Position numbers and translations under genes: made by a program. The notes beneath the pieces were generated by a model, which saw only the letters and a program-made list of their open reading frames with translations, was not told where the DNA came from and searched no databases. Positions 14,349 to 22,848 of a stretch of DNA of 27,369 nt are shown one piece after another. Every line of letters begins with the position of its first letter. Within the stretch, counting starts at the first letter, position 1. Where the stretch lies: the IMG/VR virus record IMGVR_UViG_3300022074_000300, positions 1 through 27,369 of that record; one strand, 5' to 3'. Source of the stretch: a virus.

Positions 14349-15227
14349 ATGAATACTACTGTTATGGCAGGAGAAGTAACTGCTCCTAAAAAAGTTACGT
14401 TTGCAGATAGAAAAAATGCTAACTCAAATAGAATAGAACAAGATGAAAAAGAACTACAAGAGTTAATGCAAACTGAAGAAAAGGTTGATGAAGAAAAAGA
14501 ACCAGAGGTAGAGGCACAAGAAGCTGAACCAGTTAACGCAGAAGAAAAAAGTTTTAAAAAACGTTATGGTGATTTACGTAGACATCAACAAACTAAAGAA
14601 AAAGAATATGAAGAAAGAATTAAAAAGTTAGAACAACAATTAGTTGAATCTACTAAAAGTGAGATTAAGTTACCAAAGTCTGATGAGGACATTGAAGCTT
14701 GGGCAAAACAATATCCTGATGTAGCAGGTATTGTAGAAACAATTGCAATTAAAAAAGCACTTGAACAATCAGAAGGGCTTGAGGAAACAAAAAAAGAAAT
14801 AGATGAATTAAAAGCTACGGCTGCACGAGAAAGAGCAGAAGTAGAACTTATGAAAATTCATCCTGACTTTGGTGAAATAAGAGATAGTGATGACTTTCAT
14901 AACTGGGCTGAAGAACAGCCTAAGTGGGTACAAGAAGCTCTATATGAAAATGATACAGATGCTCGTTCTGCAAGTCGTGCAATCGACTTATACAAAGTAG
15001 ATATGAATATCACATCAAAAAAACCAGAGAGCAATAAAGACGCTGCACGATCAGTAGATAGTCGCAGCAGTCGTGATGAACCTAAAGTAGATGGTAAAGA
15101 AGGTACATTCACAGAGTCACAAGTTGCAAAAATGACAACGCAACAATACGAAAAAGCTTCCGATCAAATTATGGAAGCTATAAGAACTGGCAAATTTATT
15201 TATGATATGTCTGGTTCTGCCCGATAA
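14349..15227 (+). CDS. Capsid scaffolding protein
   Basis: The 292-residue protein is Glu/Lys-rich and almost wholly helical, with coiled-coil stretches at about 60-105 and 130-165. The C-terminal part (FTESQVAKMTTQQYEKASDQ onward, ending GKFIYDMSGSAR) is the kind of short helical basic tail that binds coat protein. P22 gp8 (303 residues) has the same size, composition and position between portal and coat. Scaffold shapes the procapsid and leaves before maturation. Start is 14349 or an in-frame ATG at 14364. Confidence 0.85.
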   Translation: MNTTVMAGEVTAPKKVTFADRKNANSNRIEQDEKELQELMQTEEKVDEEKEPEVEAQEAEPVNAEEKSFKKRYGDLRRHQQTKEKEYEERIKKLEQQLVESTKSEIKLPKSDEDIEAWAKQYPDVAGIVETIAIKKALEQSEGLEETKKEIDELKATAARERAEVELMKIHPDFGEIRDSDDFHNWAEEQPKWVQEALYENDTDARSASRAIDLYKVDMNITSKKPESNKDAARSVDSRSSRDEPKVDGKEGTFTESQVAKMTTQQYEKASDQIMEAIRTGKFIYDMSGSAR

Positions 15228-15234
15228 TATACCA

Positions 15235-15262
15235 TTGACAAATAAAAATAATATGGTATAAC
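15235..15262 (+). promoter_or_regulatory. Strong promoter for the capsid cassette
   Basis: TTGACA (15235-15240), 16 bases, and TATAAC (15257-15262) with a TGG extended -10. The -35 box is perfect and the -10 matches in five of six positions. Transcription should begin near 15269. It lies eight bases after the scaffold stop and drives the major capsid gene. The same box pattern occurs at 605 and 782. Confidence 0.75.
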
Positions 15263-15268
15263 TATAGA

Positions 15269-15479
15269 TATGATTATTACTAGCCGCATTTAAGCCTACC
15301 TAGTAATAAATTATATCATTCGATAGACTAAACAATACGTAAGACTTACCTGTTCAAGTATAGGCCCATAGAATTATCGGTAGGCCAACTGATAATAATA
15401 TGCACCCTAGAAAACGTACAGCCTCTATGTGATAATGTTTAGCTTGTAATTAAGCCTAAACTTTATAGGAGGAACTATT
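15269..15479 (+). promoter_or_regulatory. Structured leader of the capsid mRNA
   Basis: About 210 untranslated bases contain three hairpins. TTATTACTAG (15274-15283) pairs with CTAGTAATAA (15300-15309) over a 16-base loop. ATTATCGGT (15373-15381) pairs with ACTGATAAT (15388-15396). GTTTAGCTT (15437-15445) pairs with AAGcCTAAAC (15452-15461). GCCTACC (15294-15300) can instead pair with GGTAGGC (15379-15385), offering an alternative fold. A perfect AGGAGG (15467-15472) sits seven bases before the ATG. Confidence 0.6.
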
Positions 15480-16553
15480 ATGGCTTTTAGATCAGCAGCA
15501 GGTTACAGCAATTTACCTAATGGTAATTTCTCGCCAGTAATCTACTCCAAACAGGTACAACTTGCATTTCGCAAAGCTACCGTAGTAGGAGACATAACTA
15601 ACTCTGATTATTTTGGGGAGATTTCTGCCCAAGGTGATACAGTGAAAATTATCAAAGAACCTGAAATTTCTGTGAGCGAGTATGCTCGTGGGACACAGGT
15701 TAATGCACAAGACCTTGACGATGAGGATTTTTCACTCGTTATTGACAAAGCTAACTACTATGCTTTTAAGATGGACGATATAGAAGAAGCTCATAGTCAT
15801 GTAAACTTTATGGACCTTGCAAGCAATCGTGCTGCGTATCGTCTATCTGATCAATATGACCAAGAAGTACTTGGTTATTTGTCAGGCTTTAAGCAATCTG
15901 CATTACATGCAAAAGCAGATACAGCAAATGACCAAGTAAATGGTACAAAAGCTGTAACTACTGCAGGTTCAGATGAGTTGCTTACAAGCATGAAGATACG
16001 TAAAGATTCATTTGGTAATATTACAACATCGTCTGCAGGGGATCATTCAATCCCAGTAACTGCACGTATGCCTGGAGCTACATCACTTCCAACTGCAACT
16101 GTTTCACCTGCGATGATTATTTCACGCATGAAACGTTTGCTTGATCAACAACAAGTGGATACTCAAGGTAGATGGCTCGTAATTGACCCAGTGTTTATGG
16201 AAATCTTATCAGATGAAGATTCTCGATTTATGAATGGAGATTATGGTGAATCTGGTGGACTACGTAACGGTCTTGTAATTAACAACTTTCATGGCTTCCG
16301 TTTATATGTATCTTCAAACCTACCTGCAGTAGGTACTGGTCCAGGTACATCAGGAACAGCAAACCAAAACTCAAACTTTGGTGTGATTGTTGCAGGACAT
16401 GAATCTGCAGTTGCAACAGCAGAGCAGATTAATAAGACAGAAACATATCGTGACCCTGACAGCTTTGCTGACATTGTTCGTGGTATGCATCTATATGGCA
16501 GGAAGATTCTTCGACCAGAAGCAATCGCAACTGCTAAATACAACGCAGCGTAA
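15480..16553 (+). CDS. Major capsid protein
   Basis: The 357-residue protein follows scaffold and a strong promoter, as coat follows gp8 in P22. Segments such as YSKQVQLAFRKATVVGDIT near the N-terminus, an RWLVIDPVFMEILSDEDSRF block in the middle (about 229-249) and NNFHGFRLYVSSNLP (about 268-282) are typical of HK97-fold coat proteins of marine podoviruses. The ATG is preceded by a perfect AGGAGG at seven bases. The coat assembles around the scaffold into the icosahedral shell. Length is shorter than P22 coat (430), so the extra P22 insertion domain is probably absent. Confidence 0.92.
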   Translation: MAFRSAAGYSNLPNGNFSPVIYSKQVQLAFRKATVVGDITNSDYFGEISAQGDTVKIIKEPEISVSEYARGTQVNAQDLDDEDFSLVIDKANYYAFKMDDIEEAHSHVNFMDLASNRAAYRLSDQYDQEVLGYLSGFKQSALHAKADTANDQVNGTKAVTTAGSDELLTSMKIRKDSFGNITTSSAGDHSIPVTARMPGATSLPTATVSPAMIISRMKRLLDQQQVDTQGRWLVIDPVFMEILSDEDSRFMNGDYGESGGLRNGLVINNFHGFRLYVSSNLPAVGTGPGTSGTANQNSNFGVIVAGHESAVATAEQINKTETYRDPDSFADIVRGMHLYGRKILRPEAIATAKYNAA

Positions 16554-16567
16554 GGAGGGATTAAGAT

Positions 16568-17104
16568 ATGGCTACTTTTGACATGACCTCAAAAGCTACT
16601 GTTGGTGTCGATTCAGACAGCATTGCAGCAGCTACCTCACGCTACCAAGCAATGGGAATGTACATGCGTGAAGCACGTCTTGACATTGCTAAAATGGTAG
16701 AAGACGGATATTCCTGTACCAATGGGGATATCTTTCAGCTTCTAGAAATACCTGCTAATACATTAGTATTGTTTGCAGGTGCTGAAGTTGAAACTGCTTT
16801 TAACGGTACATCTCCAACTGTGGATATTGATTTCGCAGCAGGTGATGACATCGTTGACGGTGGTGACGTTAGTTCTGCAGGTTTCTTAGCAAGCGGAACA
16901 AACGGTCAAAGTATGGTAGTAAACACTGCAGCAGCAGATACGTTTACAGCACATGTAACATCTACAGACACAATTGACGTTAAGTTAATTGCTTCATCTG
17001 CAGATGTAACATCTGGTATCCTACGTGTTATGGCATGTTGCATTGACACAGGTGCTAGAGGTGGACGTGCACCAACTGAAGTAGATCGTGATCTACTTGC
17101 ATAA
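16568..17104 (+). CDS. Capsid-associated (decoration-like) protein
   Basis: The 178-residue protein begins 14 bases after coat with AGGAGG (16553-16558) nine bases upstream, so both should be made at high level from one mRNA. The N-terminal 60 residues are helical and polar, the rest is beta-rich with Ala/Thr/Asp-rich turns, and CC occurs near the C-terminus. P22 has no gene at this place. The position and strong ribosome binding site point to a stoichiometric capsid component such as a decoration protein. No named family recognised. Confidence 0.7.
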   Translation: MATFDMTSKATVGVDSDSIAAATSRYQAMGMYMREARLDIAKMVEDGYSCTNGDIFQLLEIPANTLVLFAGAEVETAFNGTSPTVDIDFAAGDDIVDGGDVSSAGFLASGTNGQSMVVNTAAADTFTAHVTSTDTIDVKLIASSADVTSGILRVMACCIDTGARGGRAPTEVDRDLLA

Positions 17105-17111
17105 AACTTTA

Positions 17112-17133
17112 GGGGCTGACTTCGGTTGGCCCC
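17112..17133 (+). terminator. C(UUCG)G hairpin closing the capsid cassette
   Basis: GGGGCTGAC (17112-17120), the tetraloop TTCG, and GTTGGCCCC (17125-17133) form a nine-pair stem with two G-T wobbles. C(UUCG)G is the most stable RNA tetraloop. It lies eight bases after the stop. The downstream tract (TTCACTACATTT) is only weakly T-rich, so partial termination or protection of the 3' end is likely. Confidence 0.7.
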
Positions 17134-17156
17134 TTCACTACATTTAAGGAAACAAT

Positions 17157-18101
17157 ATGGCTTTGACATTTCTTTCATTAACTAATGATGTAATTACACG
17201 TATGAATGAGGTAACGCTTACTTCAACTACTTTTGCTAATGCTAGGGGTGTTCAAGTACAGTGTCAAAATGCTGTCAATGAAGCCATCAGATATATAAAT
17301 CAAAGAGAGTTTGGATACTCTTTTAATCATGCACAGAATACCTCTACATTAACTTCAGGTGTATGTAGGTATACTGCACCCACAGATGCTAAATCAATTG
17401 ACTATGCTACCGCTAGAATTAAAAAAGATAGTGATGTTAGTGCAGCAGGAAATAATTTAGTAATTCTTAATTATAACGAGTATATACAAAAAGGTTATCC
17501 TAATGAAGAGGACGATGTTGCAACAACAACTATTAATGCAACAGATGGATTATCTGCAGCCGTGACAACAATAACTGTTGCATCTACAACAGATTTTAGT
17601 GCAACAGGAACTCTACACATAGGTGGAGAACAAATAACTTATACAGGTATATCGGGTAATGATTTTACAGGATGTACTAGAGGTGCAAATAGTACTACAG
17701 CAGCAGCAATATCAAACAGTACTACTGTAACACAATTTAGTGGTGGTGGTATTCCTAGAAACATAGTTAGAACACCAGATAATAATTATTTATTATATCC
17801 TTATCCAGATAAACAATACACACTTATCTTTGACTACTTTACATTTGCTTCTGATTTATCAGCGCATGGAGATACTACAAGTATTCCAGATAGATTTGCA
17901 CCTGTAATTGTAGATGGGGCTGCTGCTTTTGTTTACCAGTATCGGGGTGAAACACAACAGTATCAATTAAACTTTGCTAGATTTGAGCAAGGTATTAAAA
18001 ATATGCAAAGCTTACTTATTAACAAATATGAGTATGTACGATCTACAGTTATTATTGCCCCTAGAGGTTCTGCTAACTTTATGGGTGGAGTTGTTTCCTA
18101 A
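17157..18101 (+). CDS. Head-tail adaptor (P22 gp4-like position)
   Basis: The 314-residue protein has a helical N-terminus with NAVNEAIRYINQREFGYSF (39-57), typical of podovirus adaptors that plug onto the portal. Residues about 123-194 form an extra beta domain with a TGTLHIGGEQITYTG segment, also seen in the next gene. The C-terminal third (about 200-314) is alpha/beta with FEQGIKNMQSLLINKYEY. Without the insert it would be about 240 residues, longer than P22 gp4 (166). AAGGAA precedes the ATG. The stop overlaps the next start by one base. Confidence 0.75.
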   Translation: MALTFLSLTNDVITRMNEVTLTSTTFANARGVQVQCQNAVNEAIRYINQREFGYSFNHAQNTSTLTSGVCRYTAPTDAKSIDYATARIKKDSDVSAAGNNLVILNYNEYIQKGYPNEEDDVATTTINATDGLSAAVTTITVASTTDFSATGTLHIGGEQITYTGISGNDFTGCTRGANSTTAAAISNSTTVTQFSGGGIPRNIVRTPDNNYLLYPYPDKQYTLIFDYFTFASDLSAHGDTTSIPDRFAPVIVDGAAAFVYQYRGETQQYQLNFARFEQGIKNMQSLLINKYEYVRSTVIIAPRGSANFMGGVVS

Positions 18102-19840
18102 TGCCAGATCTATCTCAAGCACAACCTGCAGCATTTAACTGTGAGGGTGGCTTAGTTTTAAATCGTTCTACTTTCTTAATGCAACCAGGAGAAGCATTAG
18201 AATTAGAAAACTTTGAGCCTGACATTGAGGGTGGCTATAGAAGAATAAATGGTTTTCGTAAATACGTAAATCAACAAGTGCCTCAAACTTCTGACTCTGG
18301 TGAAAAAATACTTATGGTTGCTAACTTTGCAGATAAAGTATTAGCAGCTAGAGGTGAGAAGATATTTAGTTCTGCATCTACTGAGCTTGCAGTTAAAATT
18401 GTTTCTAGCACAGGCATGACAGGTTCTGGAACTATATCTGTAGACTCTACAACAGGATTTTCTTCTAGTGGAACGTTACAGATTAACGATGAGTTGTTTA
18501 CGTACACTGGTGTTACCTCTACTACTTTTACAGGTGTAACTCGTGCTGCCACAAGCACAACTGCTGCTAATCATGCTCTTGACGATGTGGTATCAGAGTC
18601 TTGGACTGAAAGAGATACTGGTAGAACTAGTGCAGGTAAATATAGTTTTGAGAGATACAACTTTGATGGTAACGAAAAGATTATAGTTGTTGATGGTGCA
18701 AATGCTCCAACTATATTTAATTCTTCTTTATCAGCAACAGATGTTAGTGAGAGTTCTGTAGCAGGTTCTACAATAGTTGTAGCTTTTAAATCTCATATGT
18801 TTTATGCAGGTAAGTCTACTACACCACAGACCTTAGTATTTAGTGAACCTTTTGATGAGGATGGTTTTACAGGAGGTCAAGGTGCAGGTACTATTAAAGT
18901 AGATGATAACATTGTTGGACTAAAAGTATTTAGGGATTCTTTATTTATATTCTGTGAGAATAGAATATTTAAAATGACAGGATCTACTCTCAGTGACTTT
19001 GCTATACAACCAGTTACTAGGGATATTGGTTGTGTAAATAAAGACACGATACAGGAATTTGCAGGTGACTTATTATTCCTTGGCCCTGATGGACTCAGAA
19101 CTGTTGCTGCTACTGCAAGAATTGGTGATACGGCTCTTGGTGCTATTACACAAAACGTACAGTCTATATTTGATGCTAATATTAAAGACTCTACAGTGTT
19201 TGACAGTGTAGTTATTCCAGACAAAACACAATACAGAATATTTTTTTCAAAAGCAGGACAGGGTGAAAACTTAACAAGAGGTATTATCTGTGTTAGAAGA
19301 GCAGATAAATTTGAGTTTGCAGAAATACGTGGAGTAAAACCTGCAGCTACGGATGCTTTAGTTGTTGATGGAGATGTAAGAGTTATACATGGTGACTTTT
19401 CAGGTTTTGTTCACAGACAAGAAGAAGGTAATACTTTTGATGGCACAGCAATACTAGCTAGGTATAGAAGTCCTGATTTAAGTTTTGGGGATACTGGTGT
19501 TAGAAAACACATGCAAAGAGTTATCCTTAACTTTAAACCTGAGTCAGCTATAGATGCAGATTTATTTGTTCGTTACGACAACGAGGCTTCTGACTCTGCA
19601 AGACCTGCAGCATATCCTTTAGATAGTTCTCAGGTTGCAGCACAGTTTGGTTCCGCAACTTTTAGTACAACTAGTAGTGCTGCACAGTTTGTTTTTGGTG
19701 GTCCTTCACAGCCACTTGTAAGACAGTCAGTAGAAGGATCAGGTTTTTCTGTTGCATTAAGAATTAAAGATGGTGGACAGACAGCACCATATTCCCTAAA
19801 AGGGTTTCAATTAGAATATCAAGTAGGAGCAAGACGTTAG
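18101..19840 (+). CDS. Tail hub / DNA stabilisation protein (P22 gp10-like)
   Basis: The 579-residue protein starts with NCEGGLVLNRSTFLMQPGEALELENFEPD (pattern across 13-41; two halves), the same opening as gp10-type stabilisation proteins that close the portal channel. It has a repeated-strand pattern like a beta-propeller, with GAT/GDG turns. Residues about 100-167 hold the same inserted domain as the adaptor (TGFSSSGTLQINDELFTYTG). The order after the adaptor matches P22 gp4-gp10. P22 gp10 is 472 residues; the insert accounts for most of the excess. The next gene begins immediately after its stop. Confidence 0.75.
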   Translation: MPDLSQAQPAAFNCEGGLVLNRSTFLMQPGEALELENFEPDIEGGYRRINGFRKYVNQQVPQTSDSGEKILMVANFADKVLAARGEKIFSSASTELAVKIVSSTGMTGSGTISVDSTTGFSSSGTLQINDELFTYTGVTSTTFTGVTRAATSTTAANHALDDVVSESWTERDTGRTSAGKYSFERYNFDGNEKIIVVDGANAPTIFNSSLSATDVSESSVAGSTIVVAFKSHMFYAGKSTTPQTLVFSEPFDEDGFTGGQGAGTIKVDDNIVGLKVFRDSLFIFCENRIFKMTGSTLSDFAIQPVTRDIGCVNKDTIQEFAGDLLFLGPDGLRTVAATARIGDTALGAITQNVQSIFDANIKDSTVFDSVVIPDKTQYRIFFSKAGQGENLTRGIICVRRADKFEFAEIRGVKPAATDALVVDGDVRVIHGDFSGFVHRQEEGNTFDGTAILARYRSPDLSFGDTGVRKHMQRVILNFKPESAIDADLFVRYDNEASDSARPAAYPLDSSQVAAQFGSATFSTTSSAAQFVFGGPSQPLVRQSVEGSGFSVALRIKDGGQTAPYSLKGFQLEYQVGARR

Positions 19841-22459
19841 ATGGGTAATACATACACGAGACAATCCAGTTTTACAGACGGTGATGTTATTACTGCCGAT
19901 CTGTTTAACAACGAATATGATCAACTTTTAGCTGCCTTTGCAGCAAGCACAGGACACACTCACGATGGTACTGCTGCAGAGGGTGGACCTATTACTAAGC
20001 TATTAGGCACAGGTATTACTATTGGTGATGGTACATCAGGCACTGATATTACAGTGACCTTTGATGGTGAGACTAATGATGGTGAACTTAAATGGATGGA
20101 AGACGAAGATTACTTTGAGTTCTCCGATGATATTCTTATTGCCTCTACAGAAAAGATACAGTTTCGTGACACAGCTATATTTATAAACTCTAGTGCCGAT
20201 GGTCAGCTTGATCTTGTTGCAGATACAGAAATACAGATTGCTGCTACAACAGTAGACATCAATGGTAATGTAGATGTATCAGGAACACTTACTGTTGCAG
20301 GTGCTGTAGACTTTGGTGACGCTGCTTTATCAAATGTAGGTGCAGTACAACTAGATAGTATCGCAGGTGATGCTGACTCTAACACAAGTATAGCTTTCAG
20401 TGGCTCTGATGTAATTACAGTTACTGCAGGTGGTGAGACACAGGTTACTTTTAACAATGGATCAATACTTCCTACAACAGATGACGATGTAGATCTAGGT
20501 TCTAGTTCTTTTGAATTTAAAGATGGTTATTTTGATGGCACTCTTCACGCAGATGCAATAAACTTTAACGGTACAGCTATAACAGCAACTGCTGCTGAAC
20601 TTAATATTATGGATGGTGTTACCTCTACGGCTGCAGAGTTAAATATACTTGATGGTGCTACGGTAGTTGTAGGAGAGATTAATGCTCTTGATCTAGGATC
20701 TACAGGTACAGGCACAGCTATTAACTCTAAAGCAGTTATATTAGATGCTAACAAAGACTACACAGGCATAAGAAACCTCACACTTACAGGTGATCTCACT
20801 ATTGGTGGTGATGATCTCACTATGGCTACCAACACTTCAGGACATCTTCTTATTGCAGATGGCACAAACTTTAACCCTACTGGTGTAGGTGATTTATCTG
20901 AGATTAGTACAGTTGCTAATGATGACGTGTTTCTTGCCGTAGACACCTCTGGTGGTGGTCTTAAAAAGATTACACGTAGCACTATAGTCTCTGGTCTTGC
21001 TGTTGGTGGTGTTGCTCTATCTAACATAGTAGAAGATAGCACTCCACAGTTAGGTGGCAACCTTGATATGAACGGTAACGATATTGTTACTACATCAAAT
21101 GCCGATATTGACCTAGCACCTAACGGCACAGGTAAAGTAGTTGTAAAGGGTAATACTAATCCTGGTACTGTAGTATTTAACTGTGAGTCTAACTCTCATG
21201 GTCAAACAGTTAAGTCGCAACCACACTCAGCTTCTGTTACTAACGTGCTAACTCTTCCTGCAGGTGGTGATCAGGAAATTGTTGGTACGACAGCAACACA
21301 AACACTTACAAACAAAACAATGGGTGCTACTAGCTTCGGTGATAACAATATTACTAACGTTGGTGACATTGCTCTAGACTCTATTAGTGCTGATGCCACA
21401 GATATTAACGTTGCTGTTTCTGATAACTCAGCTACTGCACTTACAATTAAACAAGGCTCAGATGCCTATCTTATAATTGATACAGCTAACAGCAGTGAGT
21501 CTGTCTCTATCGGTACAGGTATATCTGGTACAGCTATCACACTAGGACACAGTACCTCAGAGGTTACAGTAGCAGATAACCTTACAGTTACAGGTGACTT
21601 AACTGTATCGGGTACAACTACAACAGTAAACTCTACCACTGTAAACCTTAACGATCACAACATTGTTCTTGACAGTGGTAACAGTACATCTGCTGTAGTT
21701 AATGGTGCAGGTATTACAATAGAGGGTGGTAGTGGTGATGATGCTACATTTACCTATAATACTTCAGGACCAAAGTTTGAGTTAAAACTAGGCTCTAGCC
21801 ATGAAGATTTACAGGTAGACAAACTTACTGCAAATGGTGGTCTAGTTGCAGATAATATTACTATTGACGGAACAGAGATAGATTTATCATCTGGAGACTT
21901 GACAATTGATGTTGAGGGTGATATAATCCTTGACGCAAATGGTGGTGACTTTAAGTTTCAAGATGACGGAACTGAGATACTTAGAATTACTAACTCATCC
22001 AGTGACGTAGTTATTAGACCTGTTGTAGATGCTAAAGATATTATCTTTCAACAAAGAGATGGTACAGAAGTAGCTAGGATAGAAGACAATGGTACATTTA
22101 ACGTTGTCACAAGTAAACTAGCTATAAATGGAACTGCCATAACTTCAACAGCAGCAGAGTTAAATATACTTGATGGTGTAACATCTACTGCTGCTGAATT
22201 AAACATACTTGACGGTGTAACTTCTACAGCAGCAGAGTTAAATATACTTGATGGTGTTACAGCAACAGCGTCAGAACTAAACTTACTAGATGGTGATACT
22301 TCTGTTGGTAGTTCAATAACAGTAGCAGACGCTGACGGTTTTTTAGTTAATGACGGTGGAACAATGAAAACTATTCCTGCAACAGATGTAAAAACTTACG
22401 CTGCAGGTAGTGCTGCCACTAAAGGATTTGCCATTGCTATGGCAATAGTATTTGGATAG
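19841..22459 (+). CDS. Tail fibre protein with AELNILDG repeats
   Basis: The 872-residue protein begins with SFTDGDVITADLFNNEYDQL and a GHTHDG motif (38-43) of tail-fibre attachment domains in marine phages. It continues as a long Thr/Ser/Asp-rich beta fibre with collagen-free repeats: AELNI(L/M)DG units at about residues 250-275 and again at 770-821, and a NLNDHNIVLDSGN segment common in cyanophage fibres. The C-terminal 50 residues end in a hydrophobic helix-like segment. It binds host surface structures. The ATG directly follows the preceding TAG, with AGGAG 11-15 bases upstream. Confidence 0.85.
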   Translation: MGNTYTRQSSFTDGDVITADLFNNEYDQLLAAFAASTGHTHDGTAAEGGPITKLLGTGITIGDGTSGTDITVTFDGETNDGELKWMEDEDYFEFSDDILIASTEKIQFRDTAIFINSSADGQLDLVADTEIQIAATTVDINGNVDVSGTLTVAGAVDFGDAALSNVGAVQLDSIAGDADSNTSIAFSGSDVITVTAGGETQVTFNNGSILPTTDDDVDLGSSSFEFKDGYFDGTLHADAINFNGTAITATAAELNIMDGVTSTAAELNILDGATVVVGEINALDLGSTGTGTAINSKAVILDANKDYTGIRNLTLTGDLTIGGDDLTMATNTSGHLLIADGTNFNPTGVGDLSEISTVANDDVFLAVDTSGGGLKKITRSTIVSGLAVGGVALSNIVEDSTPQLGGNLDMNGNDIVTTSNADIDLAPNGTGKVVVKGNTNPGTVVFNCESNSHGQTVKSQPHSASVTNVLTLPAGGDQEIVGTTATQTLTNKTMGATSFGDNNITNVGDIALDSISADATDINVAVSDNSATALTIKQGSDAYLIIDTANSSESVSIGTGISGTAITLGHSTSEVTVADNLTVTGDLTVSGTTTTVNSTTVNLNDHNIVLDSGNSTSAVVNGAGITIEGGSGDDATFTYNTSGPKFELKLGSSHEDLQVDKLTANGGLVADNITIDGTEIDLSSGDLTIDVEGDIILDANGGDFKFQDDGTEILRITNSSSDVVIRPVVDAKDIIFQQRDGTEVARIEDNGTFNVVTSKLAINGTAITSTAAELNILDGVTSTAAELNILDGVTSTAAELNILDGVTATASELNLLDGDTSVGSSITVADADGFLVNDGGTMKTIPATDVKTYAAGSAATKGFAIAMAIVFG
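20588..20665 (+). repeat. Two tandem 39-base repeat units in the fibre
   Basis: Two copies of a 13-codon unit encoding TAAELNI(L/M)DG followed by three residues. The DNA of the two copies differs at many third positions, so they are old. A similar set lies near the gene's 3' end. Confidence 0.7.
22148..22303 (+). repeat. Four tandem 39-base repeat units in the fibre
   Basis: Four 13-codon units, each encoding T-A-(A/S)-E-L-N-(I/L)-L-D-G plus three residues. Units one and three are nearly identical in DNA, unit four diverges. Tandem in-frame repeats of this type could change copy number by recombination or slippage. Confidence 0.8.
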
Positions 22460-22473
22460 AAAGGTAAAAGTAA

Positions 22474-22836
22474 ATGGCAACCCCAAATATAATTAATGTA
22501 GCGACTATTACTCCAAAGGTAGCAGTTGGTGCAGTGACAACAAGTAGAGCAGACATCGTTGATGTACCTGCAGAAAACTGTGCAAAGATAAACACGTTAA
22601 TGATATCAAACATAGATGGTACAAATGCTGCTGACATTACCGTTGAGGTAAGTGTAGATAACGGATCAAACTATGTTAAAATAGCTAACACAATATCTGT
22701 ACCTGCTGACGCAACTCTAGTTGTTGTAGGTAAAGACAACGGATTTTATTTAGACGAAACAGATCTACTCGCTGTTACAGCTTCTGCTAACAGTGACCTA
22801 ACATACTTAGTTAGTTACGAACTTCTAGTAGACTAA
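22474..22836 (+). CDS. Small beta-rich virion protein
   Basis: The 120-residue protein is a single beta domain: PKVAVGAVTTSRADIVDVPA, a SNIDGTNAADITVEVSVDNG segment in the middle, and a hydrophobic final strand (LTYLVSYELLVD). This pattern recurs in small virion proteins of T4-like cyanophages and marine podoviruses, beside fibre genes. AAAGGT lies ahead of the start. It lies between the fibre and the HNLG-type adhesin and may act as a connector or chaperone; that is position-based. Confidence 0.7.
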   Translation: MATPNIINVATITPKVAVGAVTTSRADIVDVPAENCAKINTLMISNIDGTNAADITVEVSVDNGSNYVKIANTISVPADATLVVVGKDNGFYLDETDLLAVTASANSDLTYLVSYELLVD

Positions 22837-22848
22837 AGGTAATTAATA

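Noticed and set aside
16387-16581. Plus-strand frame overlapping the coat gene end
   Set aside because: Out of frame with the well-supported coat gene and without any recognisable domain.
18877-21129. Several minus-strand frames over hub and fibre genes
   Set aside because: Antisense to strong coding frames with biased codons; no ribosome sites or recognisable products.
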